Of a stretch of DNA of 64,000 nt, positions 1 through 10,618 are shown one piece after another (position 1 is the stretch's first letter; every line of letters begins with the position of its first letter). Under the pieces are notes generated by a model, which did not search any database, was not told where the DNA came from, and was given only the letters and a program-made list of their open reading frames with translations. This DNA comes from Punica granatum (Eukaryota; Streptophyta; Magnoliopsida; Myrtales; Lythraceae): the NCBI RefSeq assembly GCF_007655135.1, contig NC_045132.1:18552534-18616533 (forward strand). Reading direction: 5' to 3'. The position numbers were made by a program, and so were the translations under genes.

Positions 1-1213
1 AATTGAAAAAATAAACAATTATTTATTTTCCTCTGGATAATAGCTACGTTCATATATTTATGATCATAATTGTACGACAGCTCTATTATTTCTTTCGATT
101 ATAAGGGTATGACTTAGTACAAGAATAGAAATAAAAAAGAAGGCACGAAAGTCCGACTAATGATGATGAAGATTGAATTCAGAACTTAATGGTTTCGTAC
201 AACGACTTATTCCATTACATCAAATCCCTTTCCTCTGTGACAGCTCTATTATCGGCATGATTCTCTTTCGTAATTATATCCAGAGGGGTGAACTTATCCG
301 TATCTCTTTGTTATCATATTCTTATACTAACAAGGAAAAATTTTTAATTTATTTGGAAATCTCTTCTCAATCTAAAATATCTTTTCAGCGTATAGTTTGT
401 CTCTCCCAAATCGAGTCTAATCGTTTAGACCCTCAAGTAAACTTCTTGTCCTCCACCAATTTATCTAGAGTCTTATAAACTAATTTAGATAAAAAAAATA
501 TTTGCAGGTGCTTTCTCACTAATGCAATTATGGAGTGGATTTCTTTATTTATCTGAAGTATATATACATTACAAGTTCAAGTAAGAAACTGCAAGGGTAC
601 ATAATTTGAGAAAGCATATTTAACATTATTGACAATGCAATCATTATATACCATTCACGAGCATCTCGACTTGAAAAAATAATTTTAGGACGTTTTAACT
701 TTTATTTTCCACTGATCTTTCAGGGACTAATTCTAGCGAGGTGTATCTTTTTAGGACTAAATTGTCTATGATCGACTGTCACGCCACAATTTGATTTTTG
801 TACTAAAAATCAAGCGAGGCATGCTTCGAAACCGTAATTAATAAGTCTTCAAGATTCTGCATGAAAAATATATGGGGTCTGCAAACCGCATCTTGGTAAC
901 CCTCACTGTTATCATCATATGCAAAGCAACCACAACTTATGTAAAGCACGGGAGACTAACAAAACAATACGACCAACAAACATTCATTCAGTTTTTATTC
1001 ATGCAAGCGCATAGAAAGCTGCCGTAGACAGCTTTCAGTTATTTTACAGTAGTGCTGATACACTCCGTGGAGGTACTTACAGCGGATACAAGGTAGGCAG
1101 AGAAACATCCCTGACACAATAGATTCATAATACAACGTTGTCCTTTTCGAGCAATATAGAGAACATTACAACCACCTAAAACACGGATTTTGAAACTGAT
1201 TCGCCCTCCTCTC

Positions 1214-2123
1214 TCATGTTGATGCGGCGTAGGCATGGGCATCGATATCCTGAGTAAAGCTTACAAAGAAATCCATGTACTTGTTGGGAATCGGTGCATC
1301 CTCGTTCACCCTCTCATACTCTATGGCTAACTTCGCGACGCAGCCCTTGGTTTTCGGGGCAACCTTGCATATAGGCCTGAACACCTTGTGCTCGTCATAA
1401 ACATCTCCCTCGATGCCATGAAGGGTGAAAGTCATGTTTGCATCATCAAACTCCACCTTCTCCTTGAACGTTTCTGATTTTCCTTCTGCACATGTACAAA
1501 CATATAACTGTTCAAGAAATATACATGGTTTTTTATCATCGATTGCCGTGATCCTCATGTTTGGATGGACAGCCAGTAAATAGAATCCATTGCAGTATAT
1601 TATTATGATCAGGCAAAACCCGAGGATTTATGTTTCTTGTTTTATGTGTTTGGCCACAATCTAATCTTTAAGCATCGGCATGAAGAAGCTTCATTTTGAC
1701 AAACTAATTTTTACGACTATAAGAGAGTAAAGTTTGCACCACATATGCTCTAGACTTCTTTTTTTTTGGGGGGGTAAATGGATTTTTTTTTTCGTTTAGA
1801 AAGGAGAGAACCCTGTTTCGCACTTAATCACATTGGTGTGCGCATCGGTGTCATCAAGTCAAAGAGGCCCGTAATCACATCGACATGTAATCCTAGGTTG
1901 AGATACATATGTATGACTACTTACCAACGGTGTAGTTCCAGATCTTGATAGCTCCATGGTCGTGCCAGTCACCTTCGTGAAGAGCAACTGCCTGGATGTT
2001 CTGCTTCGTAGCCGTGGGGATCTTGTGGGCCTCTTTCCTCTACATCTTGTAGTACTGGTCTGCACTCGATTTCAGGTCGATATCCTTCTGCAGCCTGCCA
2101 TGAAGTGCCTCTGGTGACGCCAT
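1214..2123 (-). pseudogene. MLP-like protein pseudogene, unit A (premature stop)
   Basis: This is a two-exon member of the major latex protein / Bet v 1 superfamily, whose products are small cytosolic proteins with a hydrophobic ligand pocket. Exon 1 runs 2123-1925 and exon 2 runs 1485-1214. The donor reads GTAAGT and the acceptor TGTGCAG, in phase 1, exactly as in the intact unit D copy. Codon 28 (2042-2040) is TAG where unit D has TGG (Trp), so translation would end after 27 residues. Everything after the stop stays open and conserved, including the EGDWHDHG loop, the FKEKVEFDD segment and the C-terminal helix ending in AAST. That suggests a recent lesion or a base-call error. The neighbourhood is a duplicated MLP unit carrying a hAT fragment upstream of the promoter. 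Confidence 0.85.
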
Positions 2124-2337
2124 TTCTTGTTTGTCTGCTGATACTTAATGATTTAGTCTATATAGGGTTTTTTTTTATGTATTTGTATACATGTCAACAG
2201 GTGACCTGATAATCTTGAGACACTTGACAAACGGCTAGATCACCCTTATATATAGTTATAGAGTCTCACCCTTCGAGTATGCGGTTTACAATTATTTCTT
2301 TTTGGGGTGAATTACAAAGAATTATTTTAATTATGTA

Positions 2338-3226
2338 CAGGGCGAAGCCAGGAAATTATCTCAAGGGGTGGGTGGGCGGCAAAATATAAAATGAAAATAG
2401 ACGTATATATGAAATTATATCAAATGTGTATTAACGATAGAGACATATGTAGTTCATTAAATTAAAAACTAAATAATTACAAATGTCCATTTCGAGATCT
2501 CACGACCCGAAAGCTATTCAAGATTCTTTCACTGTCAATATTACAAAAAATATCTTTCTCAATATAGGTAACCAAACAATTGTTCATCCCAGAGTCCCCC
2601 AACTTTTTACGGAGGCAGTTCTTCACAATTTTCATCGCTAAAATAATTCTCTCCACTGATGCAGTTGCAACTGGTAATATCAATGCTAACTTCATAAGTA
2701 AGTAACCCATTGGATACACAATATGCCTCCTTGTGGCAACCAACTTCTGAGAAAAATCTCTGATACTTTCTAGGTTTAAGAACTCTTCATGAGATCTCAT
2801 ATCAAGAATGTAAGTCTCAAGTTGATTGTCAAGCAACTGAACATCAACCTCAAAGAAATTCAAAGGATAAAAGCGAGCAAGTTGAATCAATTTGGACTTA
2901 TCAAAAGAGGCAAAAGAATCATTTGGGCTTAAGCAAGCCACATATAGAAGCAAATTTGTGTTCACCTCATTGAAGCGACTGTTGAATTCTTGAAGTTGCC
3001 AATCGATCACAATGTTAAAATCCGCAGAGGCCAATTCATTTTGTTTATTTGGAACTGATCGCCGGGGGATAAATACTTTGACAAAGGCATATTTTATAAT
3101 ATTTTGAGGGGTGGCAATTTATATTAATTATGGAATATAAATACATTTTTATAGTAATAATATATAACATTATTGGGATTTGGGAGAATCTAGGGGGCAA
3201 TTGCCAACATATTGGCTACGCCCCTG
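2338..3226 (-). mobile_element. Internally deleted hAT transposon, unit A copy
   Basis: The ends are inverted: CAGGGCGAAGCC at the left, and GGCTACGCCCCTG at the right. They are flanked by an 8-bp near-perfect target duplication, ATTATGTA at 2330-2337 and ATTATGTG at 3227-3234. An 8-bp duplication with CAGGG-type ends is characteristic of hAT elements. At 889 bp it retains only the transposase C-terminus. A second copy sits at the orthologous place in unit D (43285-44079). Confidence 0.85.
2477..3034 (-). pseudogene. hAT transposase C-terminal remnant (zinc-finger MYM/TTF-type)
   Basis: This 185-codon frame matches the C-terminal part of plant hAT transposases of the kind often annotated as zinc finger MYM-type protein 1-like. 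The recognisable block is the hAT dimerisation region around residues 110-165, with motifs LALILPVATASVERI and NNCLVTYIEKDIF. Family members are several hundred residues long, so the BED/TTF zinc finger and most of the catalytic RNase H-like core are missing. The initiating Met has no family support. It cannot encode an active transposase. Confidence 0.8.
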
Positions 3227-3725
3227 ATTATGTGCAATGGCTCCCGCAAATCATGATTCACGGGGTTTCCATATATGTAAGTAAACCCAATTCTTTTGGT
3301 TAATAAATCCGAAGGACCGACATGGCGTAGTTCGCCACGTGGATTTCATAATGAATAATAAGTTCAGCATAAACAAATCTATATTTAGCAAATGAAATTC
3401 GTATCTTTTATATATTTTAAATTAAAATTAGGCAATGACCCGTGTATTGTATGGGAATGACCCGTGTATTGTATCAACCTCTCTTGTAATTAAAAAAAAT
3501 TACACAATATTAATTTTTTTTTAAACTAGGGCCCTTTATGTGGTAAGATGAATTAAGATTTTCTCAAATAATGCAGGGCCAGAAATGGATGGTGGCTAGG
3601 ATAACATTATAGAAAGGTGAACTTTTCCTACCCCGACAGACCACTTTTAAACTTCCATTTGTTTTCTCCTTACTATTTCTTCAAGGGCTGTTAGTAAAAG
3701 TACACAGGACACTATTATTGCGATT

Positions 3726-3911
3726 ACCAACAAGGATTGGTTCAAGCGGTTCGTTACTTATTTCTCTTAAATAAGGTCTCGGGTTCGAGTCTTGTAAATG
3801 AATAAAATCTTTGATTGGGAGAACTTTACCTCTTAGTGGACCGATCTAACTCGAATTGGATTAGTTAAAGCTCATTGGATTTCTGAATGCCATGGTACAC
3901 ACCAAAAATAA
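3726..3911 (+). mobile_element. tRNA-derived SINE
   Basis: An A-box-like GGTTCAAGCGG and a B-box-like GGGTTCGAGTC are followed by a body that includes GGGAGAACTTTACCTCTTAG. It is flanked by a 13-bp target duplication with one mismatch, TATTATTGCGATT (3713-3725) and TATTATTGCTATT (3912-3924). The same family recurs as decayed copies near 16195-16330, 16735-16910, 29410-29575, 30915-31065 and probably 36880-37045. Confidence 0.75.
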
Positions 3912-3989
3912 TATTATTGCTATTGAATACAAGAAGAAAATGTCGAAAAGGGTCATTATAAATGGCATCATAACTTTATTATCTCACTG

Positions 3990-4440
3990 CAACAGCGTAG
4001 TCTATTAATAACTAAACAATCAATTTTAGTTACTAAAAATTCACCTTTAACAACTACAATATTTTTCAATCAACAAATATTTAGTTGTCAAGCCCTTTAG
4101 CTACTGAGCTGTGGCAACTGATGTGCAACTAAGTTATTTAGTTGTTATAGATTTGAATAACTATATTTTACTCTTAAATAAACTGAAAATTTTAGTTGCT
4201 AAAAGAATTATTTAACAACTTATAAACTCCTTAACAACTAAACTTTTAGTTACTAAAGAGCGAAATATAATTGCTAAAATCTATAACAACTAAAAAAAAA
4301 GGTTGCATATCAGCTCCTATCGCTCAGTAGCTAAAGGGCTTCATAACTAAATATATGTATAAAATATTTTAGTGGTTAAAGATAACTTATTAGCAACTAA
4401 ATTGATTGTTTGGTTGCTAATAAATTATATTATTGTAATG
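3990..4440. repeat. Foldback element / MITE, copy 1
   Basis: The two halves are long imperfect inverted repeats built on TTAGTTGCTAAA-like words. An inner arm, AGCCCTTTAGCTACTGAGC (about 4090), recurs inverted as GCTCAGTAGCTAAAGGGCT (about 4320). Dense inverted TTTAGCAAC-type motifs resemble subterminal repeats of CACTA elements, but I see no clear CACTA terminus or 3-bp duplication. It is AT-rich and has no coding content. Confidence 0.6.
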
Positions 4441-4622
4441 TTGGAAGAAGACGAGCTCTGTACATCCGCAAGCTTCTTTTATAAGAAATTAAGAGATACT
4501 GAATTTCTTGTTTCCTATGAAATATCAGTTGATGATGACAATGATAGGGAAAAAGCAAAAATAGTCCATCCAAAAAAAATTTATTTGTACTCTTTACATA
4601 CGAGCAATTGACATGTATCAAT

Positions 4623-4953
4623 AAAAAAAAAACCAATAGCACGGTGGTCTAGTGGTTAAACTCCAAGCGCTTCACTTGAACATCACGAGTTCGATCCTCG
4701 CTGAGGACGTAGAGTTCGCCTCTATGTGGATGTATTATGGGATGACGGTGGCCAACTTATAATGCTTGATCCAGTGGGCCTTGAACTTAATCTACTAGTG
4801 TGTTGGTGAGGCTACGATAACCAAGTTGGGCTAAAGTCTAACCGAGTTATGGTAAAAGGAACATTCTGTGGCGGTTAAATTTTCTTAGTTGGGACAGCTA
4901 CAGCGGGCCAATAACACGACCTAACCTTTTATTCAGCCACAAAAAAAAAATTT
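4623..4953 (+). mobile_element. Full-length tRNA-derived SINE with poly(A) tail
   Basis: The tRNA-like head at about 4638-4706 has an A box GGTCTAGTGG and a B box GAGTTCGATCCTC. It is followed by a ~240-bp body and an A10 tail at 4941-4950. A perfect 15-bp target duplication, TTGACATGTATCAAT, lies at 4608-4622 and 4954-4968. Copy 2 of the 2.6-kb repeat keeps only its body and tail. Confidence 0.8.
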
Positions 4954-6187
4954 TTGACATGTATCAATCAAATAAATCTTGGTAATTACTGTATCCTGGA
5001 GGAGTGATTTGCCACCAACTTTATTGGCAAGCTCGAAGCGAGTGGAGAAAATTTTCACTTATCATCCCGAAAGAAACCTTAATCAAACATCCGAATGTCT
5101 TTCCCCTACAAGTCCTTTACTCTACATCTGCTCGGCCTATGCTTTCAAGAAATTTTCCGTGATCCTAATTCCTATCTCACCACATGGTGTGAGAAAACAC
5201 CAATGATATCGTAACAAACAAGAGGATGAGTATATTAACAGTTCAAATAATTGTTTTAATTGTTCTTAAATATAATAATGTTATTGATTTTTTCTTGCTA
5301 CATCACTATGATCAGATAGGCCGATAAGATTTCTTGCAACCTAGTGGTTAAGTTAGATATGTGGTGCGTGGACGATTGGAATGTTTGGTATGGCACATGA
5401 TTAGATGGCCGACTAATTTCGACCCAAATGATTCACCGAGAAATTTGACCTAAATGAGGATATGGAGTTGTTAATGTGTCGCATTGATTTTGACACAGTT
5501 TTAAGATGACCTATTAGCCCCGTGACGCTGCATGGATTGTATATTTCGTGTGGCTACAATGCCATCATCTACTGTGGATCTCCAGTGGCCACCACCACCA
5601 CTGAAGAGAGGAGGAATTATAAGCTGAATTGAAAGAATTAATTTCAAGTCCAAATAAGTATACTTTGAATAAATTAATAAAATGATTCTCACGAAGTGAA
5701 AGGGGAGAATGATGGATAATTGAGATTGATAATATTGTTTTGATAAAGTTGAGAGTTTTATCCTCGATCGTGTGGCCTATTTAGGTGTGTGTGTTCATAA
5801 GATTTAGACGTTTTCTATTCTTTTGAAATTTAAATTCAGACTCTAAACTTGAGAAATATTGTGATTTTCCCCATTGTATCAATCGCTCACCAAAAGATGA
5901 CATTTGACGACTCTAATAACCTTCGAATTCGTGGAGAGTGCATACCCATTAAGGGTATGACCTTCGAATCCGGAGAGAGTGAAAGACACGTTTCATTGTC
6001 GTACTTCATACCCCACCTTACCTTAGGTTTCAGGTTTCCCATTTGTGCATTTCAATATTATGTTTTGTTTTGTGAGATAGGATCACCAAAGAGTTTCTAA
6101 GATAAATAAATCCTTAAATTACATAACATAGTTTAATTTGTTTCAAAATATTCTCCCTTAGAATAGTCAAATCGTCTTAATAAGCTC

Positions 6188-6718
6188 TATTGAATTTTCA
6201 TTTGGGCTTACACAGGCTTGAACCCATATTCACTTAAAAGCTCAAGCTGATAAGTGGTGGTATCCAAACCATATATTAGCCCATAGATTTTCCTTTTCTT
6301 TTCAGATGTGGGATTTATCCCATTTTACTCCTCAACACCCGCACGCACGTGCAACGTGTGGTATATTTCTGCTTACATGTTGTCACGTGTCCTTAAACAC
6401 CCGTCCTCAATAATTGACCTCGAGCCGAGCTCATCTTCCGTACTCGGGCGAGGGGGGACACTAACATGAGGCGCACTCTTGGCTGCACTCTGACATATTG
6501 AGCCTGACGAGGTGTGAGTATGCACACGCACGTAGATGCGCATACGTGTAACCCGGGTTCTGATACCATATTGAATTTCCATTTGGGCTTACACGGTCTT
6601 GGACCCATATCCACTTAAAAGGTCAAGCTGATAAGAGGTGATACCCAAATCATATATTAGTCCATGAATTTTCCTTTTCTTTTCCAATGTGGGATTTATC
6701 CCATTTTACTCCTTAACA
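6188..6718 (-). mobile_element. TRIM (terminal-repeat retrotransposon in miniature)
   Basis: Two ~150-bp direct terminal repeats (6188-6337 and 6569-6718) flank a 231-bp non-coding core. A primer-binding site resembling the initiator tRNA-Met complement reads on the minus strand as TGGTATCAGAAC next to the right-hand repeat, so the element is oriented minus. A perfect 5-bp target duplication AGCTC occupies 6183-6187 and 6719-6723. There is no gag or pol, as expected for a TRIM. The ORF-like frames at 6373-6614 are fortuitous. A decayed relative lies at 40005-40350. Confidence 0.85.
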
Positions 6719-6723
6719 AGCTC

Positions 6724-7107
6724 CAAACTGCTGAAAAACGTTGATGCTTGGAACGGGAAGAGCTTCATCTGCAATTCACATGAGTCTTAATAAGAACAAC
6801 ATTGAACAAAAGATTAAAAAGATAGTTTTTTTTAAGAGCCTGCATCTATTTTCGTATATTTTAATCTTTGAATCAGATCTCATTTCTGTTGCTTCGAGGA
6901 AGACCGAAAGAGCTTCTACCTCTTTAGTTTCTCTTCCTTGCTTTCGAACATCATCCACAGTGTTAGTAATAGAGCTATCTGTCCCCTTGCCTCAATTGTC
7001 GAGCACTCTTCGCCTCCGCTTTTACTGCAACGCAAAGGAGTCTCTTCTTTTCTCTTTTGAACCCCGACATGTTGAAATTTTATTAGAGAACATAACATAT
7101 GTACAAT
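6724..7107. other. Unannotated spacer
   Basis: Open frames exist on both strands (6741-7109 plus, 6776-6958 minus), but neither resembles a known protein and neither is preserved elsewhere. I see no feature I can support. Confidence 0.5.
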
Positions 7108-8471
7108 AAACATTTGATATGTGCAAACTAAAAAGTAATTTACTCAATCAAATATAAATCAGTTTCAAAACATAGATTATATTCCATTTAATAGTACATA
7201 TAAATATAATAGTATTTGTATGTTTAGCTACATATTTAAAACATTGAGAGAAATGAGCCTATTAGATTCAGAACGAGAAGGTGAGAATTTTTTAGGCAGA
7301 AAAGATGGACATCAAACTTAATTTTATTTTATTTGACTTGTGAATGATAGATATATTTATGGAATTCGTGGTATACAAATAATTGAATTATATGTATAAA
7401 ATCTTATATTTCGAGATGCTCTTTACATTATCAGGTAAGTTTTTCATTTCTTAAGAAATAATTCTAATTATTAATTAATATGTACGAATTATGTTGACTA
7501 ATTAGTAGCGATTTTTGGAACTTGATCCAGCAAAAATTATGGCAAATTTCAATTATTGGAATTGTAAAGACACATAATGTGGACTTATGGATTTATTAAC
7601 CGAGCACATATATCGTGTCTCCACATCGCGCTTTTCGGCTTGATGTATTATGATTGATTAATTATTAATTAATATTTATGGATAATGATAAATAATTAGA
7701 AATGATTCGTGAAACTTGATCCAACCAAGTGTATGATAAAGCTCAGTTAATGGAAGACATGCAAATTTGGAGCTAAAGGTTTACTGATTTGACTTAGCGT
7801 GATCAGGTTGCATTTTTTGGCTTTTATATATTATAATTATTATTTTTATTAATAGCAACCATGGCTTACCAATTGGGAATTCTGAATATTTAAAGGCACG
7901 CTTGGCAATTTCTAGATTGAGATTACATGTAGCTGCAGATTGTGGATTACAAATTGTACTACAACCATAGTATATGGTCTTTTGCCCAGAACATTAGTTA
8001 ATAATAAAACCCATTTATTGCAGACAACATTATTATATCTAAATATTAATTTAGAATTATTTCTTAATAATCTTATAATTTATTTGTATTTACCAATTCA
8101 AGCTATTTATTGAGCCTTGAGTCAAATATATATACATATACACACATATAGATACATAATAGAAGTAATCAAAATATTTTATAAAAGGTATTAAACTTCT
8201 GAAATTTATATTATCTAAAAGGAATTAGAAAATACTAAACTCTAAGTATTAACATTCCAATTTGGCAATTTTAGGAGGAATTCCATATATTTTAATTATA
8301 ACAATTATATCACATTATCTTTTTCTTTTTTTTTTACCAAGGTGGCTCATAGCGTAATGGGAATAGGGTAAAAGAATCAAAGGTTCACATATCAAGTCCT
8401 ACTAGCTAGGAACAAACCCAACATCTCCATATCTAGAATTGGTAACTAGTGTCATTATATTAGATACATGA
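7108..8471. repeat. MLP segmental duplicon, unit A (second part)
   Basis: AT-rich non-coding DNA colinear with 44455-45636 and 46699-46860 of unit D. A portion (about 7855-8000) also matches 30490-30665 beside unit B. Positions 8299-8307 (TAACAATTA) are the empty site corresponding to the MULE-like insertion in unit D. The unit ends at 8471, where the second copy of the 2.6-kb repeat starts. Confidence 0.8.
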
Positions 8472-8720
8472 ACCTCTCCTATAACTAAAAAAATTACACA
8501 ATATTAATTAATTTTTAAAACAAGGGCCCTTTATGTGGTAATATGAATTAAGATTTTCTCAAATAATGCAGGGCCAGAAATGGATAGTGGCTGGGATAAC
8601 ATTATAGAAAGGTGAACTTTTCCTACCCCGACAGACCACTTTTAAACTAACATTTGTTTTCTCCTTTCTATTTCTTCAAGGGCTGTTAGTAAAAGTACAC
8701 AGGACACTATTATTGCGATT

Positions 8721-8905
8721 ACCAACAATGATTGGTTCAAGTGGTTCGTTACTTGTTTCTTTTAAATAAGGCCTCGGGTTCGAGTCATGTAAATGGAGAA
8801 AATCCTTAATTGGGAGAACTTTACCCCTTAGTGGACCGATCTAGCTCGAATTGGATTAGTTAAAACTTATTGGGTTTCTGAATGCCATGATACACACCCA
8901 AAATA
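8721..8905 (+). mobile_element. tRNA-derived SINE (duplicate of 3726-3911)
   Basis: Same A-box and B-box words and the same TATTATTGC-type flanking duplications (8708-8720 and 8906-8918) as the copy at 3726-3911. The shared target site shows that the SINE was present before the 2.6-kb block duplicated. Confidence 0.7.
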
Positions 8906-8999
8906 TATTATTGCTATTGAATACAAGAAGAAAATGTCGAAAAAGGTCATTATTAATGGCATCATAACTTTATTATCTCACCGCAATAGTGTAGTCTAT

Positions 9000-9437
9000 T
9001 AACAACTAAACAATCAATTTTAGTTACTAAAAAGTCACCTTTAACAACTATAATATTTTTCAATCATACAAATATTTAGTCGTCAAGCCCTTTAGCTACT
9101 AAGCTGTGGCAACTGATGTGCAACTAAGTTATTTAGTTGTTATAGATTTGAATAACTATATTTTACTCTTAAATAAACTGAAAATTTTAGTTGCTAAAAA
9201 AAATTATTTAACAACTTATAAACTCCTTAACAACTAGACTTTTAGTTACTAAAGAGCGAAATATAATTGCTAAAATCTATAACAACTAAAAAGAAAATGG
9301 TTGCATATCAGCTCCTATAGCTCAGTAGCTAAAGGGCTTCATAACTAAATATATGTATAAAATATTTTAGTGGTTAAAGATAACTTATAAGCAACTAATA
9401 GATTGTTTGGTTGCTAATAAATTATATTATTGTAGTA
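9000..9437. repeat. Foldback element, copy 2, with truncated SINE to 9629
   Basis: Matches 3990-4440 with the same inverted TTAGTTGCTAAA-type arms. Directly after it, 9438-9629 retains the body and A-rich tail of the SINE seen complete at 4623-4953. The tRNA-like head is deleted. Confidence 0.6.
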
Positions 9438-10618
9438 GCCTGCCCATAATGTTTGATCCAATGAACCTTGAACTAACCTATTAGTGTGTTGGTGGGGCTG
9501 CGATAACTAAGTTGGGCTAAAGTTTAAGCGAGCTGTGACGAAATGAACATTTCGTGGTGGTTAGATTTCCTTAGCTGGGACAGCCACAGCTGGTCAATAA
9601 CCCGACCTAGCCTTTTATTCGGCCAAAAAAAAATTGACATGTATCAATCAAATAAATCTTGGTAATTACTGTATCCTGGAGGAGTGATTTGCCACCAACT
9701 TTATTGGCAAGCTCGAAGCGAGTGGAGAAAAGTTTTACTTATCATCCCGAAAGAAACCTTAATCAAACATCCGAATGTCTTTCCCCGACAAGTCCTTTAC
9801 TCTACATCTGCTCGGCCTATGCTTTCAAGAAATTTTTCGTGATCCTAATTCCTATCTCACCACATGGTGTGAGAAAACACCAATGATATCGTAACGAACA
9901 AGAGGATGAGTATATTAACCACTCAAATAATTGTTTTAATTGTTCTTAAATATAATAATGTTATTGATTTTTTCTCTCTACATCACTATGATCAGATAGG
10001 ACGATAAGATTTCTTGCAACCCTAGTGGTAAGTATATATGTGGTGCGTGGACGATTGGGATGTTTTGTATGGCACGTGATTAGATGGCCAACTAATTTCG
10101 ACCCAAATGATTCACCGAGAAATTTGACCTAAATGAGGATATGGAGTTGTTATGTGTCGCATTGATTTTGACACAGTTTTAAGATGACCTATTAGCCCCG
10201 TTACGCTGCATGGATTGTATATTTCGTGTGGCTACAATGCCATCATCTACTGTGGATCTCCAGTGGCCACCACCACCGCTGAAGAGCGGAGGAATTATAA
10301 GCTGAATTGAAAGAATTAAGTTCAAGTCCAAATAAGTATACTTTGAATAAATTAATAAAATGATTCTCACGAAGTAAAAGGGAAGACTGATGGATAATTG
10401 AGATTGATAATATTGTTCTGATAAAGTTGAGAGTTTTATCCTCGATCGTGTGGCCTATTTAGGTGTGTGTGTTCATAAGATTTAGACGTTTTCTATTCTT
10501 TTGAAATTTAAATTCAGGTTCTAAACTTGAGAATTATTGTGATTTTCCCCATTATATCAATCACTCACCAAAAGATGACATTTAACGACTCTAACAACCT
10601 TCGAATTCGTGGAGAGTG

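Larger units (their letters stand above)
1..3477. repeat. MLP segmental duplicon, unit A (first part)
   Basis: This stretch is colinear with 40940-44310. The flanking DNA, the MLP exons and intron, and the hAT insertion all occur in the same order and orientation, with scattered substitutions and small indels. Positions 1-1213 hold no gene. A 101-codon open frame at 173-478 is broken by an indel in the unit D copy and looks fortuitous. The unit is interrupted at 3477, where a different 3.6-kb block begins, and resumes at 7108. Confidence 0.85.
3478..6043 (+). repeat. 2.6-kb direct repeat, copy 1
   Basis: The block matches 8472-10618 plus 14923-15032 almost base for base. It contains a SINE, a foldback element and a second SINE. 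It is absent from unit D, so it is an insertion into or beside the MLP unit. The part from 4969 to 6043 holds no gene. Short frames at 4979-5206 and 5501-5692 recur in copy 2 but resemble nothing I know. A diverged relative of the last ~120 bp lies at about 19545-19675, which suggests a dispersed family. Confidence 0.8.
8472..10618 (+). repeat. 2.6-kb direct repeat, copy 2 (left part)
   Basis: Matches 3478-5943. It lacks about 320 bp corresponding to 4440-4760, which removes the head of the second SINE. It is split at 10618 by a solo LTR, and the remaining ~110 bp continue at 14923-15032. No gene is present; the frames at 9659-9886 and 10179-10370 repeat the non-coding frames of copy 1. Confidence 0.8.

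Noticed and set aside
173..478. 101-codon plus-strand ORF
   Set aside because: AT-rich, without recognisable content, and disrupted by an indel in the unit D duplicate near 41215.
4638..4710. tRNA gene
   Set aside because: A- and B-box words are present, but it is the head of a SINE with a poly(A) tail and 15-bp target duplication; no proper acceptor stem is evident.
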